Assembly (NCBI GenBank): GCA_022571885.1
Contig: JACZWZ010000004.1
Span: 1-45,211, forward strand
DNA length: 45,211 bases
Direction of reading: 5' to 3'
Source: Acidobacteriota bacterium
GTDB taxonomy: Bacteria; Actinomycetota; Acidimicrobiia; Spongiisociales; UBA11373
The notes beneath the pieces were generated by a model. The model was not told where the DNA came from. It worked only from the letters and a program-made list of their open reading frames with translations, and ran no database searches. Below, piece after piece: positions 10,632 through 20,508 of the stretch (position 1 is its first letter; each line of letters opens with the position of its first letter). The position numbers were made by a program, and so were the translations under genes.

Positions 10632-11531
10632 ATGACCGACGCCGCGATCGATCTCTCATCTCTCACCAAATCGTATGGGAAGGCTCGCGGCATCGTCGAT
10701 CTCGACCTCGAGGTGAAGACGGGCGAGGTCTTCGGGTACCTGGGGCCGAACGGTTCCGGGAAGACCACAACCATTCGAACCCTGCTCGACCTCATCCGCC
10801 CGACGTCGGGTACCGCCACCGTTCTCGGCCTCGATGCCCAGAAGCATGCCCTCGAAATCCGCTCTCGAACAGGGTATCTCCCCGGGGAACTCAGCCTCTA
10901 CGAGGAGATGACCGTTCAGGAGTCGCTCGACTACCTGTTTGCGTTACGCGGCGGGGCGGGAACAGACCGGATGAAGGAGCTCTGCGACCAGTTCGAACTC
11001 GATCCGACCCGCAAGATCAGAGACCTTTCCAGCGGTAACAAGCAGAAGATCGGGGTCATTCAGGCCTTTGCACACCAGCCGGAGCTGCTCATCCTCGACG
11101 AGCCGACGAGCGGCCTGGACCCGCTGATGCAGCAGAAGGTGTACCACCTCATCGACGCCGCCCGCGACGAAGGAAGAACCGTGTTCCTCTCGTCTCACGT
11201 TCTCCCCGAAGTGGAAAGGATCGCCGACCGGGTGGGGATCATCCGCAAAGGCAAGCTGATCGAGGTAGCCACCGTCGATGAACTGAAGGATCGAGCCGTT
11301 CGGGTGGTCGAAGTGCGATTCGGAAGCGAAGGACCCGACGAACAGACTCTGCTGAAGGCGGACAATGTCGTCTCTGTCGAGCAGCGCCGCACCACCGTGC
11401 AGATCCGGATCGAGGGGTCGATGGACGCGCTCATCAAGATCCTGGCCGGGTACGAAGTGGTTGCAATGCGCAGCGAAGAGGCCGACCTAGAAGAGGTCTT
11501 CCTCGACCTGTACCGGGAGGATGACGCATGA
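10632..11531 (+). CDS. ABC transporter ATP-binding protein (ABC-2 type)
   Basis: GYLGPNGSGKTTTIRTLLDL...LSSGNKQKIGVIQAF...LLILDEPTSGLDPL. Confidence 0.92.
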   Translation: MTDAAIDLSSLTKSYGKARGIVDLDLEVKTGEVFGYLGPNGSGKTTTIRTLLDLIRPTSGTATVLGLDAQKHALEIRSRTGYLPGELSLYEEMTVQESLDYLFALRGGAGTDRMKELCDQFELDPTRKIRDLSSGNKQKIGVIQAFAHQPELLILDEPTSGLDPLMQQKVYHLIDAARDEGRTVFLSSHVLPEVERIADRVGIIRKGKLIEVATVDELKDRAVRVVEVRFGSEGPDEQTLLKADNVVSVEQRRTTVQIRIEGSMDALIKILAGYEVVAMRSEEADLEEVFLDLYREDDA

Positions 11532-12325
11532 CCGTCTTCCGGCACACGATTCGATCCCGCCGGCGCTCGATGATCGGTTGGTCGCTCAGCCTCATCGGCC
11601 TCATCGGCGTAACCGTCGCCGCCTACCCGTCGATTGCCGGTCAGGAAGGGTTCTCGGACATCATCGATGAATACCCCGAGTTCGTGCAGGAGATCCTGGG
11701 ACTGGGCTCGGGCCTGTCGATCAACGAGCCGGCCGGATACCTCAACAGCCAGTTCTTCTCGAACTTGCTCCCGCTCCTGTTCATCATCTTCCTGGTGTCG
11801 TTCGGAGTCCGGGTGACCGCAACCGATGAGAGGGACGGGACCCTAGATCTGATCACCGCCCATCCGATCCCCCGACGACGCCTGATGCTCGAAAAGGCTC
11901 TAGCGGTGCTGACGACCGGCGCCTTCCTCGCCCTGCTCTCGATCCTCACCTTCGTGATCTCGACACCGCTGGCCGGGATGGAGATCTCCCTCAGTGCACT
12001 GTGGGGTGCGACGGTGTCGGTGTTCCTGGTCGGAGTCCTCTTTGGCGGTCTGGCGTTCGGCATAGGTGCCGCCACCGGGAGCCGGGGTAGCGCCCTGGGG
12101 ATCACCTCGGGGCTGGCCGTTGCGACCTTCATTCTCTGGGGGCTGGCTCCTTTGATCGACGCCATCAACCCACTCGAGCGCCTCAGCCCCTTCTTCTGGG
12201 CCCTGACCGGCGACCCGATCCTCAACGGCGTACAGGCCGGAAACGCACTGCTGCTCCTTGGAGTGGGAGTCGGATTCGCCGGGGCCGGGATATGGATGTT
12301 CGATCGACGCGATATAGCCGTCTAA
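11528..12325 (+). CDS. ABC-2 type permease
   Basis: Multi-TM protein, 4-bp overlap with the upstream ATPase; ATDERDGTLDLITAHPIPRRRLMLEKAL. Confidence 0.85.
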   Translation: MTVFRHTIRSRRRSMIGWSLSLIGLIGVTVAAYPSIAGQEGFSDIIDEYPEFVQEILGLGSGLSINEPAGYLNSQFFSNLLPLLFIIFLVSFGVRVTATDERDGTLDLITAHPIPRRRLMLEKALAVLTTGAFLALLSILTFVISTPLAGMEISLSALWGATVSVFLVGVLFGGLAFGIGAATGSRGSALGITSGLAVATFILWGLAPLIDAINPLERLSPFFWALTGDPILNGVQAGNALLLLGVGVGFAGAGIWMFDRRDIAV

Positions 12326-12327
12326 GA

Positions 12328-12432
12328 AGTCACCAGTCACCAGTCACCAGTCAGAGAAATCCAGGACCAACAATCGAGTCGACGCGGTGTCTGGCTGGGG
12401 ACTGGGGACTGGGGACTGAGGACTGGGGACTC
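12328..12432. repeat. 7-nt-period arrays between convergent genes
   Basis: (ACCAGTC)n arm at 12328-12353 and (ACTGGGG)n arm at 12391-12431. Confidence 0.9.
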
Positions 12433-12433
12433 C

Positions 12434-13213
12434 TCAAAGCGTCTCCTCAAAGAAAGTCTCCAACCGCCGAAACCATCGCGCCGCATGACTCCACTCGGTG
12501 TGGGTACCGGGCATGAACACCAACTCCTTGGGACCGACGAAGGCCTCGTACAGGGCGAACGCGGCGTGACGCGGAACGGTCTGGTCATCGTCGGCATTCA
12601 GCATCAGTACCGGCCGGTCCCCTATTTGCGGGGCGTGCACCGCGGGGTCGGTGATCTCCAAGACCGCCCGAGTATCAGCGTCGAGCGGACCAAATCGGTC
12701 GGGATACGACACCCGGGTCGAACCGGCTATGACGATCGCGGCAGCCCGGATGCGGTCGTCGCTGGCAACCAGTGGTACTCCGAAAAGGCCGCCCATTGAG
12801 AATCCGGCGTACCCCACCGGCCTGTCGGGCCAACGCGATTCGATCACATCGAGCAGTTGTCGATGATCCCTCACCCACCTCACCATCAGGTCGACCAACG
12901 TGCCGACCGGGGCCTCGATGATTCGGGCGTCATTCCTGTCGCCGTGATAGGGGGCGTCCATACTCACCACCGCAGTACCGTCCCGGGCAAATGACTTGCC
13001 CGAGACTTCTATGTAGCGGGCCCGGCGGCTGTTATCGGCACCGTGACCCACGACGACGATGCGCTCGACTTCATCGGGGACGTAGGCATCGATAAGCACC
13101 CGATCCCCGGCCGAGCCCTGGAGCGCCCAGGTTTCGACCCGGTGGTGCTTGCCGGCTTTCTCACCTACCTGCTCGACGGTGTGGCCGGACCCGTAGGAGA
13201 AGTCCAAATTCAC
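12434..13213 (-). CDS. alpha/beta hydrolase (dienelactone hydrolase-like)
   Basis: VVGHGADNSRRARY...VGYAGFSMGGLFGVPLVA (GxSxG)...PVLMLNADDDQTVP. Confidence 0.75.
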   Translation of the reverse strand: MNLDFSYGSGHTVEQVGEKAGKHHRVETWALQGSAGDRVLIDAYVPDEVERIVVVGHGADNSRRARYIEVSGKSFARDGTAVVSMDAPYHGDRNDARIIEAPVGTLVDLMVRWVRDHRQLLDVIESRWPDRPVGYAGFSMGGLFGVPLVASDDRIRAAAIVIAGSTRVSYPDRFGPLDADTRAVLEITDPAVHAPQIGDRPVLMLNADDDQTVPRHAAFALYEAFVGPKELVFMPGTHTEWSHAARWFRRLETFFEETL

Positions 13214-14007
13214 CGTTCCAGGATCCGAACCTCGTCGTGACGAACCGAGCCACCGAGCGTCGCCCTATCCGGCGACCAGGAAAGCTGGATCGTCGACGGG
13301 TGCCCGATCTCTTCTCCCTGATGGATCGTCACCTCGCCCTCCGACTCTCCCTCGAAGACCCTGACCGCGGCATAGGCAGAGGCAGCACTCCCCGTCGCCG
13401 GATCTTCCGGGATGCCGGCATCGGCTGCAAAGAACCGCACCCGGAGATCATCTGCCTGAGATCCGATGATGTACGCCATCCCGGCGCCAGACGTGCCCAG
13501 TTTGGAAATGTCCGGGGCCGCCTTCGAAACCGCCTCGGCCGTGCCCAGATCGAGCACCAGATACGGCAGCGGCATCATCGCCCACCATGCCCGCACCGGC
13601 TCGGGAAGCCCTACCTCATCTGCGATGGCCGCGCCGTCGTCGGCAATCCGGACATCGGTGACCAGCGGGGTATCGACCCAGGCGCCGTCGGGATCCGAAC
13701 GGAACGGGATCGAGCCGACGCCACACGTCATCTCGTTGACGGTGCCGGGCCCGATAGAAGCAAGCACCCATGCCGCCCCAACCAATGGGTGACCTGCAAA
13801 GGGCAGCTCGATCTCCGGAGTGAAGATTCTCACATGGGGCGTTCCCCCATCCAACCAATCGATGAAGACCGTCTCCGAGAAGCCCAACTCGGCCGCGATC
13901 GTCTGCATCGTCTCGTCGTCGAGCCCGGTGGGGTCGTTGACCACACCGAGATGATTTCCTCCGATTTCTCCCCGGGTGAAAACCCGCAGCACGTGACAGG
14001 GACGCAT
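13210..14007 (-). CDS. PhzF family isomerase
   Basis: MRPCHVLRVFTRGEIGGNHLGVV...AAELGFSETVFI...FTPEIELPFAGHPLVGAAWVL...EDPATGSAASAYAA. Confidence 0.88.
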   Translation of the reverse strand: MRPCHVLRVFTRGEIGGNHLGVVNDPTGLDDETMQTIAAELGFSETVFIDWLDGGTPHVRIFTPEIELPFAGHPLVGAAWVLASIGPGTVNEMTCGVGSIPFRSDPDGAWVDTPLVTDVRIADDGAAIADEVGLPEPVRAWWAMMPLPYLVLDLGTAEAVSKAAPDISKLGTSGAGMAYIIGSQADDLRVRFFAADAGIPEDPATGSAASAYAAVRVFEGESEGEVTIHQGEEIGHPSTIQLSWSPDRATLGGSVRHDEVRILER

Positions 14008-14101
14008 CCCGATGGACGGTAGTGGCAACCCACGCGACGAGCCGGCTCTGAGGACCGGCCCTACTCTTGCCAGAAAGCGACCGAGCGTTACTTGCCAGCC
14101 C

Positions 14102-14317
14102 ATGGACATCTTCAATCTCAACTCATTACTTGCACAGCTGCTCCTGGCACTAGGCGCCGCCCTCGTAATCGGGAATCTCTACGCCCTCATCCAGAATCGG
14201 CGCGGCATAAAGCCGAAGAACATGGACGGAGATCTACGCCGAGGCCGAGCTTGGTGGCTCATCACAGTCGGAATGGTCATCACCGTGTGGGCCGGAGCGA
14301 GTCTGCTCACCCTGTGA
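14102..14317 (+). CDS. small membrane protein
   Basis: 71 aa with two predicted TM segments (LLAQLLLALGAALVIGNLYAL; WWLITVGMVITVWAGASLL). Confidence 0.55.
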   Translation: MDIFNLNSLLAQLLLALGAALVIGNLYALIQNRRGIKPKNMDGDLRRGRAWWLITVGMVITVWAGASLLTL

Positions 14318-14340
14318 CCGGGCCTACGATGACGCCCAAT

Positions 14341-14411
14341 GCGGGTGTAGTTCAATGGCAGAACACAAGCTTCCCAAGCTTGATACGGGGGTTCGATTCC
14401 CCTCACCCGCT
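14341..14411 (+). tRNA. tRNA-Gly (anticodon CCC)
   Basis: GCGGGTG...CACCCGC acceptor pairing, caagc-TTCCCAA-gcttg anticodon arm, GTTCGATTCC T-loop. Confidence 0.93.
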
Positions 14412-14414
14412 CGA

Positions 14415-14441
14415 GCGCCCCACCACCTTTTGGCGGGGCGC
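14415..14441 (+). terminator. hairpin downstream of tRNA-Gly
   Basis: GCGCCCC...GGGGCGC 7-bp stem; no long T tract. Confidence 0.45.
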
Positions 14442-14492
14442 AGTCGTTAGTCCTTAGTCATTAGGAAGACTGGCGGGGGACTCTTCTGACCA

Positions 14493-14540
14493 CTCTCCCC
14501 TCTGGGGGGAGTCAAACGCCGAAGGCGTTTGGTGGGGGGA
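14493..14540 (+). repeat. dispersed two-hairpin repeat copy
   Basis: actctcccctctggggggagtCAAACGCCgaaGGCGTTTGgtgggggg. Confidence 0.93.
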
Positions 14541-14943
14541 TCTTCGCACGACGACCCGGGGATGCTCGAACATGACCTGGAGCGGCCGACCGGCACCGAT
14601 TCGCATTCCGGGGACACGGGCCGGTCAGATCGGCGACTCCCGCCATCACGAGCCAGATGGGCAAATCGAAGCCGGCGGCCCCCGTTTCACCGATCCACTC
14701 TTCCAAGCGAGGCACGTCGAAACGATCTGGATGGTCTGAGACCGAGACTCATGTGCCTCGATCCGGTCGGCGTGGTGCCGACCGGTGTGAGCTCTGAGTG
14801 GATGAAGGGAGGGCGGGGAACCCCCATTGCTGGGCCGGCGAGCATACGGTCGCCGATTGGCGATGTTCCGCGCTCACTTGCGGCTCTGATCTACTAGGGC
14901 CATCCGGCCCTGGCGAGAGTCACCCGCTTGTCGCATCCTCCAC

Positions 14944-14961
14944 TTGTGAAGAATTTCACAC
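14944..14961. promoter_or_regulatory. Rex-like / CRP-FNR-like operator upstream of hemN
   Basis: TTGTGAAGAATTTCACAC: one mismatch to TTGTGAA-N4-TTCACAA and contains TGTGA-N6-TCACA exactly. Confidence 0.65.
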
Positions 14962-14980
14962 GGTCCTTTGAGCACAGGCC

Positions 14981-16363
14981 GTGATCGAGGTCACCCCCGA
15001 GTTACTCGCCAAGCACGACCGGCCGGGCCCCCGCTATACCTCCTATCCGACCGCCGTCGAGTTCACCGATGCCTTTGGACCCGACGACTACGAGGAACGG
15101 CTAACAGCAGCAGCCGAGAGATCGGTAGATGCCCTGTCACTCTATGTGCACCTTCCCTTCTGTGAGGCCCGCTGCTCGTTCTGTGCCTGTCATGTCGTCG
15201 TCACCAAACGCCCCGAAATCGCCGACGCCTACCTGATCCGGGTAGTGGCCGAAGCAGCGCTCATCGCCGAACGGCTCGGCGAGCGACGCCGACTCGTCCA
15301 GTACCACTTGGGCGGCGGGACCCCGACCCATTACCCACCCGAAGTCCTCATCGGCCTCCACGACAGCCTCCTCGGCCACTTCGACCTGGATGACGACGCC
15401 GAGGTCGCCATAGAGGTCGACCCGAGAGTGACAACCTCGGAGCATCTAGCGGCGTTGGCGCACGCCGGTTTCAACCGCCTCTCGCTGGGGGTCCAGGACC
15501 TCGATTCGGAGGTGCAGCGACTCATCGGACGGCACCAGACCCGCGAACAGACCGAGGCGCTCTACTACGAAGCACGGCATCTCGGATTCGAGTCGATCAA
15601 CTTCGACCTCATCTACGGACTCCCCGGCCAAGACTTGGACACGCTCCGCCGAACACTCGATGCCGTCATCGACCTGCGGCCCGACCGGCTGGCCGTCTAT
15701 TCCTTCGCGTTCGTGCCGTGGATGTGCCGACACCAACGCCGCATCGACAAGTCCCTGCTACCTGAAAGGGGGGCCAAGTTCGCACTACTGGCGACCGTCG
15801 TATCCACACTCACCGAGGCCGGCTACCAGTACATCGGCATGGACCACTTCGCCCTTCCGGGCGATGGGCTCGCCCGAGCGGCTGCCAACGGGACGCTCAC
15901 CCGCAACTTCATGGGTTACACCACCAAGCGCGGCACCGACTTGGTCGCGCTGGGGTCTTCGGGAATCTCCGATGTCGACGGTGCCTACGCCCAGAATCAC
16001 CGCCGCCTCGCGTCCTACTACCAGACGGTCGACGCCGGGAACCTCCCCATCGAACGGGGCTACCACCTCCGGGAGGACGACCGCATCCGACGACAGGTCA
16101 TTACCGAACTGATGTGCAACGGCAGCGTCGACCTTGCCGCCTCCGGGTCTCGGTTCGGCATCGACGGCCCCTCCTACTTCGCTGACGAGTTGGCGGAGAT
16201 GTCCTCGCCCGGTGGGCTAGTCGCCGAGGGCCTGGCAATCCTCGACGGAACCACCGTGCGCGCTACCGACCTAGGAATGCTGTTCGTGAGGCGGCTGGCG
16301 TCGGTATTCGACGCTCATGCCGTCCGCCGAGGTGCTCGCCCGGCCTTTTCCAAGACGGTATAG
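14981..16363 (+). CDS. hemN: oxygen-independent coproporphyrinogen III oxidase (radical SAM)
   Basis: RYTSYPTAVEF...YVHLPFCEARCSFCAC...YHLGGGTPTHY...NFDLIYGLPGQ...MDHFALPGD. Confidence 0.93.
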   Translation: MIEVTPELLAKHDRPGPRYTSYPTAVEFTDAFGPDDYEERLTAAAERSVDALSLYVHLPFCEARCSFCACHVVVTKRPEIADAYLIRVVAEAALIAERLGERRRLVQYHLGGGTPTHYPPEVLIGLHDSLLGHFDLDDDAEVAIEVDPRVTTSEHLAALAHAGFNRLSLGVQDLDSEVQRLIGRHQTREQTEALYYEARHLGFESINFDLIYGLPGQDLDTLRRTLDAVIDLRPDRLAVYSFAFVPWMCRHQRRIDKSLLPERGAKFALLATVVSTLTEAGYQYIGMDHFALPGDGLARAAANGTLTRNFMGYTTKRGTDLVALGSSGISDVDGAYAQNHRRLASYYQTVDAGNLPIERGYHLREDDRIRRQVITELMCNGSVDLAASGSRFGIDGPSYFADELAEMSSPGGLVAEGLAILDGTTVRATDLGMLFVRRLASVFDAHAVRRGARPAFSKTV

Positions 16364-16615
16364 GGAGGGCCAACTCTGGCCCTTGGTTCACCTCCACCTG
16401 CCTGCGTGGACGTACACGCCAACTCAATGGTGGGCTCCTCCCCTCTTCGGCTCGGCCGTCACCGCCACCTCCACGCATTCGGGTAGGTGGGCCGACTGTG
16501 CCGGAGCATCCCCATCGGAAGCAACTCTTAGTGAAGGTCCCGCATCAAGGCGGCGGAAAACTCGCACGGGTCGGTTCGGTCATCCGCTCAGCTGCCGTTC
16601 GATTCGGGTCATCGA

Positions 16616-18088
16616 TCACCCCTCCGCCGGATACAGCAGTGGGTGCCTCCGCACCATCCAGGCTTGATCATCGCTCATCATCGTCCCGTCGCCATCGTGA
16701 AACATGAAGTTGTCGGCATCCAAACCGTCGCATTCGATCAGATCGACCAAGCCGTCGCCGTTGGTGTCGCGCTCTTCGTAGCGACACTCCGGGGTGTCGT
16801 CGAGTAGGTCAAAGAAAAGACCATCGTCCTCGCTCGTGTGATAGAGACCCAGGTGATGGCCGGCCTCGTGCCATACGACGATGGCGCGGGCAAACAGGTC
16901 GCGCCCCGGATCGTCGGGATCGGGAGCGGCCATTCCGGCCACACATGACAGATCGGATCCGGCGAGCATTGCCGTCCCCGGTAGCCCGGCGGCGCTGCCC
17001 TCGATGATGAACTCTGGATCGTCGCCTTCGAGACGATCGACAATGGCGAAGTTGAGTGCTCGCACCTCACCCATCGAGGCCGACATCTCACGGCACAGCG
17101 CTCGCAGATCGGCGTCGGTTCCGCCCTCGGCGAACTCGAGCACCGCGTATCGATCGATGATTTCGGCGGGGGGATCTATGAACGTCATCGTGCCGATGGC
17201 GATCCCGTGACGACCCAACATCTCCTCGCCTACCGAGCGAAAGCGCTGTTCCAGCGCCACCAGGTCGAACTGTTCGTGGGTCGCCATCCAGAAGACGACA
17301 TCGAGCACCTGCGGTCCGCCGGCGGTGCCCGAACGCACCAGGGCCCCGGAGGCGACGATCTCGCCCGTGGCCTCAAAGGCGACGACATACTCGCCGAACT
17401 CGAGATCGACCTGCTCCTTGATCGGTGCATAGACGGCAGCCTCGCCGAAGTTGGAGAGTTCGCCGTACTCCAGCCCGATCGCATCACCCACGTCCACACC
17501 CGACGGCGACACCACGCTGGTGATGAACACTTGGGCGTCGGGGTCTCCGGTACGGGCGAACGCCAGAAACGAGATGTCGCCCGGGCCTACCTCCACGAAC
17601 ACTCGACCTTTGCGACCCAGCGCCCCGCCATCGATTCGGCGCACGTCGGCCGCCGCAGCATTGAAAGCCGGCGGAGGCTCCGGGTCGGGGGCAACAGACG
17701 TCACCGGGGACCCGGCGGTCGGATCCAGACCGGACTCGGCCAGCGCCAGGAGATCGGCGTAGAGAGCATCGTCGATGGCATCGACCAACTCAACCGCCCT
17801 TGCGTAGTCGAGCGCCTCTACGAATTCGACGTCGCCGGCAACACCGACCCCGTCGATCAGGGCGAAATACTCGTCGTCGTCGAGTGAATCCAACAGGGCA
17901 AAAATGTCGTCTGCCGAAAGCCCGAGCACGACTTCGACGACGGTCGGGAAAGGATCCTGCACCTCGGTCGTCACCGTCGGATCGACCCGATCGACCGAGC
18001 CGGTCGGGTCGCGGTCGATGGTTGTGTCATCGCCACAGGCGCCGATCAATAGCAGCAGGGCAACAACGATCGTGATGCGGCGTGACAT
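16616..18088 (-). CDS. secreted lipoprotein metzincin-like zinc metalloprotease
   Basis: Lipobox-type signal (ALLLLIGACGDD), HEAGHHLGLYH zinc site, Ca-binding-like DTNGDGLVDLIE, downstream Met-turn-like GTMMSDDQ. Confidence 0.75.
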   Translation of the reverse strand: MSRRITIVVALLLLIGACGDDTTIDRDPTGSVDRVDPTVTTEVQDPFPTVVEVVLGLSADDIFALLDSLDDDEYFALIDGVGVAGDVEFVEALDYARAVELVDAIDDALYADLLALAESGLDPTAGSPVTSVAPDPEPPPAFNAAAADVRRIDGGALGRKGRVFVEVGPGDISFLAFARTGDPDAQVFITSVVSPSGVDVGDAIGLEYGELSNFGEAAVYAPIKEQVDLEFGEYVVAFEATGEIVASGALVRSGTAGGPQVLDVVFWMATHEQFDLVALEQRFRSVGEEMLGRHGIAIGTMTFIDPPAEIIDRYAVLEFAEGGTDADLRALCREMSASMGEVRALNFAIVDRLEGDDPEFIIEGSAAGLPGTAMLAGSDLSCVAGMAAPDPDDPGRDLFARAIVVWHEAGHHLGLYHTSEDDGLFFDLLDDTPECRYEERDTNGDGLVDLIECDGLDADNFMFHDGDGTMMSDDQAWMVRRHPLLYPAEG

Positions 18089-18234
18089 ATGGTCAGGACT
18101 TCCCTTCGAGACGCCGGGAGCCTACGACACCTCTGTGGGCAAACGATGTGCTTCGAACTGGCCCTCCAGCGAGTACCAGTTACAGTCCGACGCGCGGCCC
18201 ACTCCGGGTCCCCTTACCCCACCAGGTGTTTCCA

Positions 18235-18765
18235 ATGTTGCTTACCGTCCTCGGCGTCGCTCTCGTCTTCTTCATGCGTGTTATCGATGTGTCGATCAAC
18301 ACGGTGCGGATAGTCGTGGTGATGCGCGGTCAGATCCGCCTCGCCGCTCTGCTCGGATTCTTCGAGTCGCTGTCGTGGATCACCGCCGCATCGCTGGTCT
18401 TTGCCAACCTCGGCAATCCGGTGCGAGCCGTGGCCTTTGCGGCCGGATTCGCCACCGGAGTTCTCGTCGGTGGGTTCGTGGAGCGCCGCCTGGCAATGGG
18501 GACAGCCTTCGTGCGGGTAGTGGCTCCGCTGGACACCGATCAGGTCGCACCCCGCCTCCGTGAAGAGGGTTTCCCGGTCACGGTGGTGAACGCACACGGT
18601 CGAGACGGCGAGGTTCGACTGTCGTTCATGGTGATGCCTCGCAAGAGGGTCCAGCAGGCGCTGGCGACCGTCCACGAGGTCAACCCGGAGGCCTTCGTAA
18701 CCGTCGAGGAGGTCAACCTCCCCAATCTCGAGCGGCTGCGGCGGAGCACCTCGGTTCGGAAGTAG
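18235..18765 (+). CDS. UPF0316/DUF2179-type membrane protein
   Basis: Three N-terminal TM helices with RVIDVSINTVRIVVVMRG and a C-terminal globular domain. Confidence 0.75.
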   Translation: MLLTVLGVALVFFMRVIDVSINTVRIVVVMRGQIRLAALLGFFESLSWITAASLVFANLGNPVRAVAFAAGFATGVLVGGFVERRLAMGTAFVRVVAPLDTDQVAPRLREEGFPVTVVNAHGRDGEVRLSFMVMPRKRVQQALATVHEVNPEAFVTVEEVNLPNLERLRRSTSVRK

Positions 18766-18941
18766 TCCGGCCGCGACGGGCGCAACTCATGCCGCCGCCG
18801 GGCTCACCGAGAGTGAAAGCCAGCAGCAGATCGACGGACTGATTGCCACATTCGGAACCGAGGGCGGCGACTGACGGCCCGGTTCTGAGGTCACAGCCGG
18901 TCTCTGCGACCGTGTCCCCCAGCGCGATACGGGATCGGACG

Positions 18942-18973
18942 CGAGAACGAGGCCCGGCCGGGCCTCGTTCTCG
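18942..18973. terminator. 32-bp perfect palindrome between convergent genes
   Basis: CGAGAACGAGGCCCGGCCGGGCCTCGTTCTCG. Confidence 0.65.
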
Positions 18974-19015
18974 TCGTCGTCGGATGGAGAGCGACGAATC
19001 TCGTGGAGTTCGCTC

Positions 19016-19615
19016 CTAGGCGGAGATGGCCGTCCCCTCAACCGGAGGCTGACCGCCGAACCCACTCTGCCCACCGGGGCCACCTCGGCCGCCGCGCTGG
19101 CCGGCGTCTTCGGGGATCTCGCGGTTCACCATCTCGGTGATCTTCTCCGTCACCTCGGCGAGCTTCTCGTCCGCCTCGGCTTGGTCGATCTTGCCGTCTG
19201 CGACCGCTTGGTCGAGGCGCTCCTCGGCCTGGCCGACCAGAAAGCTGATCAGTTCGGAACCACTGGAGCCGTTGGCTGCGGCCAGGTCGGCCAGGGTGTC
19301 GTACTCCTGCAGCGCCTCACGGAAGTCGTCTACTTCCATTCCGAGGAACTCGGCGACGGCACCCGGATTCGGGCCACGATGGCCCTTGCGGCCTCGGGGA
19401 TGGAACCCCTCGGCGAGGACCTCGGCAACTGCCTCGGCCTGATCCGCCGTGATCGTTCCGTCGTCGACCAGTGATTGGAGCTTCTCAGCAATCCTGGTCA
19501 CTGCGTTCTGGGCCGCCTCATCCGTCGACTCATCCGTCTGTGCCAGGGCGATGCCCGACATTGCGAGTGTTGCGACGACCAGGGCGGTGATCCCGATCTT
19601 GAGCGTCTGCTTCAT
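19016..19615 (-). CDS. secreted helical protein
   Basis: Signal peptide MKQTLKIGITALVVATLAMSGIALAQ, helical repeats LVDDGTITADQAEAVAEVL / AVADGKIDQAEADEKLAEV, Gly-rich tail. Confidence 0.65.
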   Translation of the reverse strand: MKQTLKIGITALVVATLAMSGIALAQTDESTDEAAQNAVTRIAEKLQSLVDDGTITADQAEAVAEVLAEGFHPRGRKGHRGPNPGAVAEFLGMEVDDFREALQEYDTLADLAAANGSSGSELISFLVGQAEERLDQAVADGKIDQAEADEKLAEVTEKITEMVNREIPEDAGQRGGRGGPGGQSGFGGQPPVEGTAISA

Positions 19616-19708
19616 CACGACCTCCTGTGTCTGGTGATTCCATTGCTCGAGATCAGGTTCGAACACCCAAGTACGAGAAGTGTTAAGCCCCCATAGGAAC
19701 TGGAGGGG

Positions 19709-19724
19709 GAGTTCTTAAGAACTC
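19709..19724. promoter_or_regulatory. 16-bp perfect palindrome (operator candidate)
   Basis: GAGTTCTTAAGAACTC about 95 bp upstream of the 19615 start. Confidence 0.45.
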
Positions 19725-19944
19725 GCTAAGGCGAGTGCGATCCGTAGGCGTCTTTGCCGCCTCCGGGCAATCGCCTCGCGCCGCTCGGCGGGCAATCCAC
19801 AAGTGGGGCGATCCGGTGCGGATTGCCCGTGAGTCTGCGAACGATGCCCGACGCCGGCGGAGCCGGTGACGATCGCCGGCCGAACGCAGGGAGGCCGAAC
19901 TGCCCGGCGACCAGAGCCCGATGCTTCTATCTACAGTCTTAACC

Positions 19945-20508
19945 GTGATCCTCTCCGATGTCTCGATAAAGGCCGCTCTCGAATTGGGGCGGATCGAGCT
20001 GGATCCATTCGATCCGAAGATGGTGCAGCCCAGCAGCGTGGACGTACGAGTCGATCGTTACTTCCTGGTGTTCGAGAACCACAGATACGCGCTCATCGAT
20101 CCGAAAAAGTCGCAGCCCGACTTGACCAAGCAGGTCGAAACGGACATAGATCAGCCGTTCATCCTTCACCCGGGCGAGTTCGTCCTCGGATCGACGTTGG
20201 AGGTCGTCGGATTGGCCGACGACATCGTTGCCCGCCTCGAAGGGAAGTCATCGCTGGGCCGCCTCGGACTACTCATCCATTCGACAGCCGGGTTTGTCGA
20301 CCCCGGGTTCGAGGGTCATCTCACTCTTGAGCTATCAAACGTGGCCAACCTCCCGATCGCCATATACCCGGGTATGAAGATCGGACAGCTCTCCTTCTAC
20401 GAGTTGAGCACTGCCGCCGAGAACCCGTACGGATCGGCGGAGGCGGGCTCGAAGTACCACGGCCAACGCGGACCCACGGCCAGTCGGATTCACGAAGACT
20501 TCGATTGA
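19945..20508 (+). CDS. dcd: dCTP deaminase
   Basis: [36 protein letters not shown]...[53 protein letters not shown]. Confidence 0.95.
   Translation: MILSDVSIKAALELGRIELDPFDPKMVQPSSVDVRVDRYFLVFENHRYALIDPKKSQPDLTKQVETDIDQPFILHPGEFVLGSTLEVVGLADDIVARLEGKSSLGRLGLLIHSTAGFVDPGFEGHLTLELSNVANLPIAIYPGMKIGQLSFYELSTAAENPYGSAEAGSKYHGQRGPTASRIHEDFD

Noticed and set aside
14341-14540. Integrated element using tRNA-Gly as attachment site
   Set aside because: No integrase and no second copy of the tRNA 3' end detected in the window; the adjacent dispersed repeat alone is not evidence of integration.
14529-14897. 122-aa plus-strand ORF downstream of tRNA-Gly
   Set aside because: Starts inside a dispersed repeat, no recognisable family or RBS; probably noncoding.
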